64,000 bases of DNA from positions 558,001 through 622,000 of the forward strand of contig NZ_JAIOUO010000003.1 in NCBI RefSeq assembly GCF_019931195.1, read 5' to 3'. Of the stretch, positions 17,888 to 25,394 are shown in pieces. The notes beneath the pieces were generated by a model. That model was not told where the DNA came from. It searched no databases and saw only the letters and a program-made list of their open reading frames with translations. Every line of letters starts with the position of its first letter. The stretch's first letter is position 1. This stretch comes from Marinobacter sp. F4216 (lineage in GTDB: Bacteria; Pseudomonadota; Gammaproteobacteria; Pseudomonadales; Oleiphilaceae). Made by a program: the position numbers and the translations under genes.

Positions 17888-18622
17888 ATGCCCCGCATAC
17901 AGCCCGCCAGACTGGGCTTCCTCTACCCCGGCCACGCGGCCGAAGATGACTTTCCCCTGATGGGTACCATGATCGAACCGCCAGCCGAGGTTCATCTGGT
18001 CCACACCGGGTTTCTGGAAGACGCCCACACGGTCGAAGCGCTGAGCGAAATGGGCAGCGTGAGCCGGCTGTTACAGGGCGCAACGTCCCTCGAAGGCTTC
18101 GGCATCGAATCGGTGATGTGGACATCCACCAGCGCAAGTTTCGTTCTGGGACTGGATGGAATCCGCCAGCAGATCGACGCTTTGGAAAAGCAGCTCGGGG
18201 TGCCGGCATCCACAACCGCCATGGCGTTTGCCCGGGCCGTGAAAGCGGTTGATGCCAAGCGCGTCGCCATCGCTGCCACCTACCCGGAAGATGTGGCGCT
18301 TCTGTTTTGCCAGTTCCTCAATCATTTCGATATCGATGTGGTTCACCATTCGAGTCGGGGAATTGTGACCGCCGTTGAGGTGGGAACTCTTGGGAAAGAG
18401 GACGTCATCGAACTCGCGTTCCAGAATACCCCCAGAGAGGTTGATGCCCTTCTTATTCCCGACACCGCCCTGCACTCTGTCGCCTGGCTGGCGGAACTTG
18501 AAGAAATCACGGACACCACGGTGCTCACCGCCAATCAGGTGAGTTTCTGGGAAGCCCTTCGGTTATGCGGGAAACTGACACCACAGCCAAGGTTGGGTAC
18601 ATTATTTGAAGAGATACCCTGA
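17888..18622 (+). CDS. Arylmalonate decarboxylase / maleate isomerase-like protein
   Basis: 244 residues, Asp/Glu racemase superfamily fold, with AAGGAGG just before the ATG. The first substrate-binding loop (VMWTSTSASFVLG) resembles the dioxyanion-hole loop of arylmalonate decarboxylase (MGTSLSFYRG). The second loop, where the family has its catalytic cysteine (decarboxylase LLSCGG, maleate isomerase VISC), reads LLIPDTALHSV, with Asp in place of Cys. So the standard cysteine-based chemistry cannot apply; the reaction is unknown. rnz follows 17 bases downstream and is probably cotranscribed, though a functional link is not obvious. Confidence 0.75.
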   Translation: MPRIQPARLGFLYPGHAAEDDFPLMGTMIEPPAEVHLVHTGFLEDAHTVEALSEMGSVSRLLQGATSLEGFGIESVMWTSTSASFVLGLDGIRQQIDALEKQLGVPASTTAMAFARAVKAVDAKRVAIAATYPEDVALLFCQFLNHFDIDVVHHSSRGIVTAVEVGTLGKEDVIELAFQNTPREVDALLIPDTALHSVAWLAELEEITDTTVLTANQVSFWEALRLCGKLTPQPRLGTLFEEIP

Positions 18623-18639
18623 GCACCCAACAGGAAACC

Positions 18640-19614
18640 ATGGAATTCACCTTTCTGGGCACATCCGCCGGTACGCCGACACGGTCGCGAAACGTGACGG
18701 GGCTGGCTTTGTGCCGGTCTGGCCCCAAGCCATGGTATCTGGTGGACTGCGGTGAAGGCACCCAGCACCAGTTGTTGCGTACCCGCTACTCGGTGATGCA
18801 GCTACGGGCGATCTTCATTACCCATATTCACGGTGACCATACCTTCGGCCTGCCAGGGCTACTCACCAGCGCCTCCATGCTTGGCCGTACTGAACCGTTG
18901 GATATTATTGCCCCCACCCAGGTTCAGCGCCTGATCCATGCTGTAATCAACAGCAGTGATTCCAGCCTCAGTTATTCCCTGAACTTTATTGACTCCGAAG
19001 CACCCGACTTTTACTGGCAGGACGACTATTTCAGCGTCACCAATGTGGCCCTGTCCCACCGCGTACCCTGCCGTGCCTACAAGTTCACCGAGCGCCATCT
19101 GGAGCGCCAGCTCCTTCAGGCAGAATTGAGGCAGGACGGAATCGAGCCAGGACCGAGCTGGGGCGAATTGCAGAAAGGCAATGACGTGCTGCTCGATGAC
19201 GGGCGGTTGATCAGAAGCGACGATTACACACACCTCCCCCGCACGGCACGCCGACTCATCGTCGCGGGCGACAACGACACCCCCGAACTGCTGGCAGAGG
19301 CCGCCAGGGACAGCCATGTGCTGGTCCACGAATCCACCTACACCCAGGAAGTGGCCGACCGGGTCGGCCCCTGGCCACAACACAGCTCAGCCGAACAGGT
19401 AGCCCGCTTTGCCCAGCAGGTAAAGCTGCCCAACCTGGTGCTCACCCACTTCAGTTCCCGTTACCAGTCCGGCCCGGTTGGCACGCCCCACATCAGCCAG
19501 GTAGCAGCCGAAGCCATGCAGCACTACCAGGGCAACCTGTTTCTTGCGCGTGATTTCGAGACTTATCGGCTGGAGAAGGATCTTTCCCTGGTGCCCTTGA
19601 GTGAAGGCACCTGA
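18640..19614 (+). CDS. rnz: Ribonuclease Z family metallo-beta-lactamase-fold nuclease
   Basis: 324 residues starting MEFTFLGTSAGTPT, the typical N-terminus of tRNase Z, with CAGGAA upstream. The zinc motif THIHGDH is at residues 61-67, followed by the FGLPGL segment; later ligands fall in VALSHRVPCRAYKF, AGDNDTPE, LVHESTY and LTHFSSRY. The short enzyme type removes the 3' trailer of tRNA precursors. The internal insert (ELRQDGIEPGPSWGELQKG) corresponds to the substrate-contact region of bacterial RNase Z. Expected housekeeping gene; orthology to E. coli RbnA/ElaC is likely. Confidence 0.9.
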   Translation: MEFTFLGTSAGTPTRSRNVTGLALCRSGPKPWYLVDCGEGTQHQLLRTRYSVMQLRAIFITHIHGDHTFGLPGLLTSASMLGRTEPLDIIAPTQVQRLIHAVINSSDSSLSYSLNFIDSEAPDFYWQDDYFSVTNVALSHRVPCRAYKFTERHLERQLLQAELRQDGIEPGPSWGELQKGNDVLLDDGRLIRSDDYTHLPRTARRLIVAGDNDTPELLAEAARDSHVLVHESTYTQEVADRVGPWPQHSSAEQVARFAQQVKLPNLVLTHFSSRYQSGPVGTPHISQVAAEAMQHYQGNLFLARDFETYRLEKDLSLVPLSEGT

Positions 19615-19685
19615 TCCGCCCGAACGGGCTTAAAGCGGAGACCTGCGGGCAAATTCAGAAAGCGGTTTGCCTCACCGCAGGGTCA

Positions 19686-20222
19686 TCAGTGCCGACGCAG
19701 CATTAAAAACACCACGACCGACAGCAGGATCAATGCTATCGAGGAGGGCTCAGCAATGGATACAGGCCCTACCTGCCCCCGAATCTCACCCGAGGGATGG
19801 GCTTCAGTATGCACGTTGGCGTACAAGCTTCCGGTGTTCAGCGCATCGATAAAAAGGCTAAACGCCCCCGTCAAGGTTCCAACGAGGTCCGCCTCTTCCA
19901 GGGTGCCGGTTGCAAGTGGCCCATTCACCACACCACCGGGAACAGCAGACGCCAATAAATTCGCGACTACGCCGCCGTTCTGGCCGGTCGGCGCCAGGTG
20001 CAGGTGTGCCGCAATCACGTCACTGAGGCCCGATACGTCAACCCGATAGTCCAACCGGGTCTGCGTAGCATCGAGTTCGAAACTGGCTACACCAGAAGCT
20101 TGCGTTTGTACCGGCGGCACTTCGTTTTCCCCGGCAAGGGTAGCTGTGTAGATGGCCGAGGCGTAGACCGACGCAACCGAAAAGACGAGCAGTAGGGCCG
20201 CAAACAGATACCTCAACAGCAT
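19686..20222 (-). CDS. Secreted CHRD-domain protein with PEP-CTERM-like C-terminus
   Basis: 178 residues from an ATG with GGAGGAGG four bases upstream. A signal peptide (MLLRYLFAALLLVFSVASVYA) is followed by a CHRD domain: ATLAGENEVPPVQTQASG, AAHLHLAPTGQNGGVV and VHTEAHPSGEIRGQV are the diagnostic segments. The C-terminus is EPSSIALILLSVVVFLMLRRH: a short EPSS motif, one hydrophobic helix and a basic end, which is the layout of a PEP-CTERM exosortase sorting signal. No exosortase gene is in the window. CHRD proteins are extracellular and of unknown function. Confidence 0.85.
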   Translation of the reverse strand: MLLRYLFAALLLVFSVASVYASAIYTATLAGENEVPPVQTQASGVASFELDATQTRLDYRVDVSGLSDVIAAHLHLAPTGQNGGVVANLLASAVPGGVVNGPLATGTLEEADLVGTLTGAFSLFIDALNTGSLYANVHTEAHPSGEIRGQVGPVSIAEPSSIALILLSVVVFLMLRRH

Positions 20223-20672
20223 CAGACCTCCTCCAACGAATGGACGAACCATTCTGGTTATCAACACACCAACTCTAGTCGCTCTCGATGAATCTTCCAT
20301 GCTTCAGGAGGAAAGCCTTAGATCAATCTGATTGGCTCTTACCATCCGTCATTCCCTTTGATGACGGCCAGACTGGGCGACTGGCTGACTCACAAAGCCG
20401 TGATGATGAAAGAAGCAGATGGATATGCCTTACGACAGCTGTCGCCTATAGGTTGTTTTCCTTATAAAAAAAGCTGGTCATTCACAACCAACAGGGGTAC
20501 AGTGGTCGCCGTTGGAAAGAGTTAGCAAAGCAGTTCACGAATAAGACGTTTGGCAGTAATAGTACCCGTCCTGTTTTTGATCCCGCGTGTTTCTTAGTTT
20601 CCGCACCCGGTTGCATGCCCGGCACAAGTCTGGCCTGCAATTCATTAAAAAATTGATTCAGGAATATCTAAT
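20223..20672. promoter_or_regulatory. Intergenic region with cold-shock gene promoter and long conserved 5' leader
   Basis: The 450-base gap holds the CHRD gene promoter and the csp promoter and leader. The last 162 bases, from GTTGGAAA at 20511, match the leader of the second csp gene (51440 onwards): shared blocks are GTTGGAAA, CACGAATAAGAC and GTCCTGTTTTTGATCC, in the same order and at similar distances from the ATG. Long structured leaders are known in cspA mRNAs, where they act as RNA thermosensors, so a like role is probable. Confidence 0.7.
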
Positions 20673-20879
20673 ATGTCTACTGTTACTGGCACCGTTAAGT
20701 TCTTCAACGAAACTAAAGGTTTTGGCTTCATCACTCGCGAAGGCGGCCCTGACGTATTCGTTCACTACAGCGCTATTCAAGGCGGCGGATTCAAGACCCT
20801 GGCTGAAGGCCAGCAGGTTGAGTTCACCGTAACTCAGGGCCAGAAAGGTCCTCAGGCGGAGAACGTTGTCGCTCTGTAA
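20673..20879 (+). CDS. CspA-family cold-shock protein (first copy)
   Basis: 68 residues, the standard CspA length. RNA-binding motifs RNP1 (KGFGFI) and RNP2 (VFVHYS) are intact. It is a single OB-fold RNA chaperone that melts mRNA secondary structure at low temperature. The protein differs from the copy at 51606 at only a handful of positions, and leader and terminator are also alike, so the two are paralogues that arose by duplication of the whole transcription unit. A strong terminator follows 21 bases after the stop. Confidence 0.97.
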   Translation: MSTVTGTVKFFNETKGFGFITREGGPDVFVHYSAIQGGGFKTLAEGQQVEFTVTQGQKGPQAENVVAL

Positions 20880-20900
20880 TTCAGACGACTAACGTTTCGT

Positions 20901-20929
20901 AAAAAAGGCAGCTTCGGCTGCCTTTTTTT
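20901..20929 (+). terminator. Rho-independent terminator of first csp gene
   Basis: AAAAAAGGCAGC, a TTCG tetraloop, GCTGCC and a run of seven T. The stem is bidirectional in form (A run before, T run after). Confidence 0.92.
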
Positions 20930-21174
20930 GTTCAAGCTTTCAGCAGTGAGCGGAAGAGAATGTTCCGTGAACCCTTCCCACCCAGGAACAGTCTCTGACA
21001 GTGCGGTTCCAGAACGCATCCCTGCCACCGAAAACGCCCAATTTGCAACTATTCGGATTGCCTGTTCGAGGACGTCCCAAGATGTAATAAGAACTTCCGT
21101 TGACTGAGTCCGCTCCTCATGTGATCGTCAAGAAATTACCCAAACTTATTTCATCAGAATCCAAGGAGTACTCG

Positions 21175-21603
21175 ATGAGCCTTTCCCCCTTTCATCTGGC
21201 GATCCCCGTATACGATCTGGTAGCCGCCCGGCAGTTCTATAACGATGTCTTCGGGTTGGAGGAAGGCCGCTCCAGCGACCACTGGGTTGATTTCAATTTC
21301 TTCGGCCATCAACTGGTTATTCACGAGCATCCGAAGACAGCCTCCCAGAAAGCCGCGCACACTAACCCGGTCGACGGGCACGATGTTCCTGTTCCCCATT
21401 TCGGCGTAATCCTCGAGTGGAACCAGTGGCAAGCGCTCGCAGAGCGTCTGAAATCACTGGGAACAAAATTTGTGATCGAGCCCTATGTTCGCTTCGAAGG
21501 GCAGGTGGGGGAACAGGCAACGATGTTCTTGTTCGATCCCTGCGGTAACGCGCTTGAATTCAAGGCGTTCAAGGACATGAACGAGCTTTTCAGGAAGGAC
21601 TGA
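21175..21603 (+). CDS. VOC-family (glyoxalase/bleomycin-resistance-fold) protein
   Basis: 142 residues from an ATG with CAAGGAG six bases upstream; the frame is open from 21100. The vicinal-oxygen-chelate pattern shows in [31 protein letters not shown] and [10 protein letters not shown], giving likely metal ligands His, His and Glu. Close relatives are annotated as VOC proteins or putative dioxygenases of unknown substrate. It stands alone between the csp gene and a convergent DUF2750 gene. Confidence 0.85.
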   Translation: MSLSPFHLAIPVYDLVAARQFYNDVFGLEEGRSSDHWVDFNFFGHQLVIHEHPKTASQKAAHTNPVDGHDVPVPHFGVILEWNQWQALAERLKSLGTKFVIEPYVRFEGQVGEQATMFLFDPCGNALEFKAFKDMNELFRKD

Positions 21604-21693
21604 TCCGCTCATCCACGGCCTGCGAAGCAATTTATCGGCGGCGGAGCGCTCAAATTGTCGGTGTTTAGAATGGCGCCGGAACATAGGCTCCAG

Positions 21694-22083
21694 CTAGAAA
21701 GCCGGCCCGGACAGCACTTCCTGCAAATCCCGCTTCAGTTCCTCCGGCTCGGTGATCCAGAGCTCGATTTGCGCACCGGGAAACACCCCGATATCAATGC
21801 CATCCCGGGTTAATCCCGGTACCCATTTCTTGAAAAAGTCCGGCAGGGAAATCGCTTTTGGCGACAAATCCCCTGCCCCTTCTGCGTAATCGGCGGCAAA
21901 CGCATCGCTGGGCCAGACCGGCAAATACGCCACGCGATCTTCTTCAGAGACAATCTTCAGAAACTGACTGGCCTCATTGACCAGAATCCAGATTTCCCGT
22001 TCTTCCGCCACTGCATCCAGAAAGTAGTCGTAGCGTTCTTCGCCATCCATGCCAAGCACATGATCGGACGGATGTTCACTCAT
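21694..22083 (-). CDS. DUF2750-domain protein
   Basis: 129 residues from MSEHPSDHVLGMDG (an ATG eight codons earlier is also possible; GGAG lies nine bases before the chosen one). The pattern RYDYFLDAVAEEREIWIL, VAYLPVWPSDAFA and GIDIGVFPG fits the DUF2750 family of small soluble proteins found widely in gammaproteobacteria. Function unknown. It begins a run of three minus-strand genes but with an 80-base gap from the next upstream gene, so it may have its own promoter. Confidence 0.8.
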   Translation of the reverse strand: MSEHPSDHVLGMDGEERYDYFLDAVAEEREIWILVNEASQFLKIVSEEDRVAYLPVWPSDAFAADYAEGAGDLSPKAISLPDFFKKWVPGLTRDGIDIGVFPGAQIELWITEPEELKRDLQEVLSGPAF

Positions 22084-22162
22084 AGTGACTTTGCTCCACT
22101 GCGACACGCTTCAAACGGCGTGTCTGTATTTTGGTAAATGAGTTTGCCGGGTAATGGTTCCA

Positions 22163-22579
22163 TCAGCCGGAACGCCCCTTCAGAAGCTTGGGCCGCCATA
22201 ATGCCGTGCACAAAACGAGCGCAAAGGCCGCCAGCACAAACACCTTGTTCACAAACCAGTTAGTGCGCCAGATGGACCACTCCGGGTCAGCAAGAAACCG
22301 GGTGAACAGGGTAACGATAATCAGGATCGCGACAACCGACATACCGATTGCCAGAACCCGCGTGTATCTCGGTTGCCTGAGCAGGCTCCACGCCAGCCAG
22401 AGGTGGGCGAGCGGCCACAGATCCCAGTAGATATAGGTTGACCAGACTTCCCCGGCGGCCCATGCAAAACCCATCGGGAACAGGTATTTGATGAACAATG
22501 TCCAGGCCACGAGGATCAGAAACAAGTGCGCCAGAAAACTGATCCAGGGGCTCGGTGCGCTTTCGGGGGAGGTCATCAT
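22163..22579 (-). CDS. Uncharacterised four-helix membrane protein
   Basis: 138 residues from the first ATG of an ATG-ATG pair, with AGGA eight bases upstream; the second gives 137. Four hydrophobic segments rich in Trp and Leu (ISFLAHLFLILVAW, IYWDLWPLAHLWLAW, VLAIGMSVVAILIIV, NKVFVLAAFALVLC). I do not recognise a family. The upstream DUF4112 gene is 61 bases away on the same strand, so the two may be cotranscribed. Confidence 0.7.
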   Translation of the reverse strand: MMTSPESAPSPWISFLAHLFLILVAWTLFIKYLFPMGFAWAAGEVWSTYIYWDLWPLAHLWLAWSLLRQPRYTRVLAIGMSVVAILIIVTLFTRFLADPEWSIWRTNWFVNKVFVLAAFALVLCTALWRPKLLKGRSG

Positions 22580-22640
22580 AACAGCAGTCCTGCCGTCCTG
22601 GTGAGCTGAAATATGTCCTGCGGTCACGCCTGCCAGACTA

Positions 22641-23093
22641 TTAAAAAATGAGTGTTAACCCGCCGGTAATAAGGGCAAACAAGAGGGACAAGCCAATCAC
22701 GGTTTTCCAGGGGAAAGGCGGTGGCGGCGGTTCGACCGCCAGCTGCTCTTCCAGGTAGTTTTTCAGCAGCCGGGTGTTGCGGGTATTCGCCTTGAACACC
22801 GCATCAAAGCCATCCCCCACCACCGGCAACAGGCCACCAAAAAAGTCGATGGCCATGTTGCGCAACATACGCAGCTTCACGTTTTTGCTGGCACCGGCAC
22901 GCTGCGCCTCAATCAAAACGTAACTTGCCAGCGCCAGACCAGCCACATCACCCACCACTGGCACCAGACCAATCACCGCCTCGGCACCAATAGTGGTGTT
23001 GGTGAACGGTATTCGGATACTGCTGTCGGTAAAGCGGCTGAATTTTTCCAGCCGGGCCAGCGTTGCCCGTTGTTGCGCTTCAAGCTCTGACAT
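22641..23093 (-). CDS. DUF4112-domain membrane protein
   Basis: 150 residues from MSELEAQQ with GGAG five bases upstream of the ATG. The DUF4112 core is clear: a repeated IGLVPVVGDVAGLALASYV / GGLLPVVGDGFDAVFKANTRN pattern, followed by a proline-rich linker (PPPPPF) and a C-terminal membrane helix. This is a widespread bacterial family of unknown function. It is divergent from the PHA depolymerase gene. Confidence 0.85.
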   Translation of the reverse strand: MSELEAQQRATLARLEKFSRFTDSSIRIPFTNTTIGAEAVIGLVPVVGDVAGLALASYVLIEAQRAGASKNVKLRMLRNMAIDFFGGLLPVVGDGFDAVFKANTRNTRLLKNYLEEQLAVEPPPPPFPWKTVIGLSLLFALITGGLTLIF

Positions 23094-23277
23094 AAATACT
23101 CCGCGATCCATCATGGGAAGCTTTGTTGTATCACAACACCGAATGACACTCGTACCTTGCCTTAACTGTGATAGTGTATTTTGCTAAAGATAACCTTGGG
23201 ACACGAACGTCAGGTGTGCATGGGGCAACGGACTGGCTCAAAAATGCCGCATTCCAGAACTCTAGCAGGACCGTGCC

Positions 23278-24495
23278 ATGATGTATTTCGCCCACGAGAT
23301 GAGCCGCGCCGCGCTGATGCCCCTGCGCATGCTGACCGGTGCCCAGAGCCAGCTGCTTCGGCATCCGGACAGTCCCTTGTCCAATATCCCGGGAGCACGC
23401 AGCATCGCGTCCGCCTCCGAGGTCTTCGGAGACCTTACCCGACGTTATCCAAAACCTGCCTTCAACCTGAACTCGACCGTCTGTGATGACAAACGGGTTG
23501 ATGTGCAGGAAGTCATCGTCAAGCGCCACCCCTTTGCCCAGCTCAAGCATTTTAAACGCAGCACGGAGCGCCCGGATGACCCGAAACTGCTGATCGTTGC
23601 GCCGTTATCCGGGCACTTCGCTTCGCTGCTGAGAGGCACTGTCGAAGCCATGCTGCCGGATCATGATGTGTACATTACCGACTGGCGGGACGCCTGTCGC
23701 GTTCCAGTGACCATGGGCGACTTTGGCCTCGATGACTACATCGACTACGTCATCGATTTCATGGAACACCTTGGGCCGGATACCCACGTACTGGCCGTGT
23801 GCCAACCTGTGGTACCGGTGCTCGCAGCCACCGCCCTTATGGCGGAAGACGGCCATCCGGCAACACCCAGCTCTCTTGCATTGATGAGCGGTCCCATTGA
23901 CGCTCGTATTGATCCCACCGAGCCCTGCAAGCTGGCCACCAAGCACAGCCTGGGCTGGTTCAAGCGTAACCTGGTTCATCCGGTGCCCGCGCCCTACCCC
24001 GGGGCGATGCGCAAGGTGTATCCGGGTTTTTTGCAGCTGGCCGGGTTCATAAACATGAACTTCGACCGCCACCTTGGCGCCTATCGTGAGCTGTTCAAAT
24101 CGCTGCGCGCAGGTGACCATGACAGGATCAGCCGCCATCGGGAATTTTACGACGAGTACCTGGCGGTGATGGACCTGCCAGCCACCTATTACCTCGATAC
24201 CATTCAGCGCGTGTTCCAGGAATTCCATCTGGCCCGGGGCTGCTTGCGGCACCGGGGCCGCCCGGTGAACCCGGCCGCCATCCGCAACACCGCCCTGATG
24301 ACCATCGAGGGGGCAAAGGACGACATCTCCAGCCCCGGGCAAACCCGGGCCGCCCACGACCTATGTATAAATGTGCCCAGCGCCCGAAGGGTCCATCATA
24401 TCCAGCAGGGTGCAGGCCACTACGGTGTGTTCAACGGACGCCACTGGCGGGAGGAAATTTCTCCAAAATTACGGACTTTCATCCGTTCTGCCTGA
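23278..24495 (+). CDS. phaZ: Intracellular polyhydroxyalkanoate depolymerase
   Basis: 405 residues, the usual size of intracellular PhaZ. The lipase-box equivalent is AVCQPVVP with cysteine nucleophile near residue 175 instead of serine, as in Cupriavidus PhaZ1; the acid and histidine fall in EGAKDDISSPGQT and GAGHYGVFNGRHWR. The enzyme releases 3-hydroxybutyrate units from intracellular granules. AGGA lies seven bases before the first ATG (MMYFAHE). It is followed by phaB-like and phaC genes on the same strand, making a PHA turnover cluster. Confidence 0.92.
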   Translation: MMYFAHEMSRAALMPLRMLTGAQSQLLRHPDSPLSNIPGARSIASASEVFGDLTRRYPKPAFNLNSTVCDDKRVDVQEVIVKRHPFAQLKHFKRSTERPDDPKLLIVAPLSGHFASLLRGTVEAMLPDHDVYITDWRDACRVPVTMGDFGLDDYIDYVIDFMEHLGPDTHVLAVCQPVVPVLAATALMAEDGHPATPSSLALMSGPIDARIDPTEPCKLATKHSLGWFKRNLVHPVPAPYPGAMRKVYPGFLQLAGFINMNFDRHLGAYRELFKSLRAGDHDRISRHREFYDEYLAVMDLPATYYLDTIQRVFQEFHLARGCLRHRGRPVNPAAIRNTALMTIEGAKDDISSPGQTRAAHDLCINVPSARRVHHIQQGAGHYGVFNGRHWREEISPKLRTFIRSA

Positions 24496-24613
24496 CAACC
24501 CGGGGCTGGGCCGGTTTCTTGTGAGCCCACCGAAGCGCTGCTAACTTCAGAGTGATCATTTAACACGAAAAATGATTACCCGGCAGACAGTCACATGATT
24601 CAAGGAGAGTATC

Positions 24614-25357
24614 ATGCAAGACCTCAAAGGTAAGGTCGCCATCGTTACAGGCGCCTCTCGTGGTATCGGCCGACACATCGCCCTCCAACTCGCCCAGCGT
24701 GGCGCGGATGTTGCCATCAACTACCGATCGCGTCAGTCGGAAGGGGACGAAGTTGCCAGGGAGATTGAAGCACTGGGCGTCCGCTCCCTGGCCATCCAGG
24801 CGGACCTCTCGAAGATGCCGGAAGCCCGCAGCCTGGTAGATCAGGTCTATGACACCTGGGGCCGCATCGACATTCTGGTCAACAACGCCGGCATCACCCG
24901 TGACAAGTCCATGAAGAAACTCACGGATGATGACTGGAATGACGTGCTAGATACCAATCTCGGAAGCGTCTACGCCACCTGCTCCGAAGTGCTGAAAATC
25001 ATGATGGAACAGAACTTCGGCCGGATCATCAATATCACCTCGTTCGTCGGTCAGGCCGGTAACTTCGGGCAGGCCAACTACGCGGCCAGCAAGGGCGGCA
25101 TTATCGCGTTCACCAAGACCCTCGCACTGGAAATGGCCAGGTACAACATCACCGTCAATGCCATTGCCCCGGGGTTCACCGAAACCGAGATGCTTGAGCA
25201 GGTGCCTGAAAACATCCGCGAACAGATCATTGCCCGTATTCCCATGGGTCGCTTTGGCCAGCCGGAGGAAATTGCCCGCGCGGTGGTGTTCCTCGCAGCG
25301 GAAGGCGACTACATCACCGGCCAGCAGATCAACGTGAACGGCGGTGTCTACATGTAG
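24614..25357 (+). CDS. phaB: SDR-family acetoacetyl-CoA reductase (PhaB-like)
   Basis: 247 residues with CAAGGAG before the ATG. Short-chain dehydrogenase elements: cofactor motif TGASRGIG, NNAG, and catalytic Ser, Tyr and Lys in NITSFVG...NYAASKGG. It would reduce acetoacetyl-CoA to (R)-3-hydroxybutyryl-CoA, the substrate of PhaC, using NADPH. By sequence alone FabG-type 3-oxoacyl-ACP reductase is the alternative; the position 37 bases before phaC and after phaZ favours PhaB. Confidence 0.85.
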   Translation: MQDLKGKVAIVTGASRGIGRHIALQLAQRGADVAINYRSRQSEGDEVAREIEALGVRSLAIQADLSKMPEARSLVDQVYDTWGRIDILVNNAGITRDKSMKKLTDDDWNDVLDTNLGSVYATCSEVLKIMMEQNFGRIINITSFVGQAGNFGQANYAASKGGIIAFTKTLALEMARYNITVNAIAPGFTETEMLEQVPENIREQIIARIPMGRFGQPEEIARAVVFLAAEGDYITGQQINVNGGVYM

Positions 25358-25394
25358 TAAGGGGGTCGGTAACCCCGAAGCGGAGCGTGTGAGC

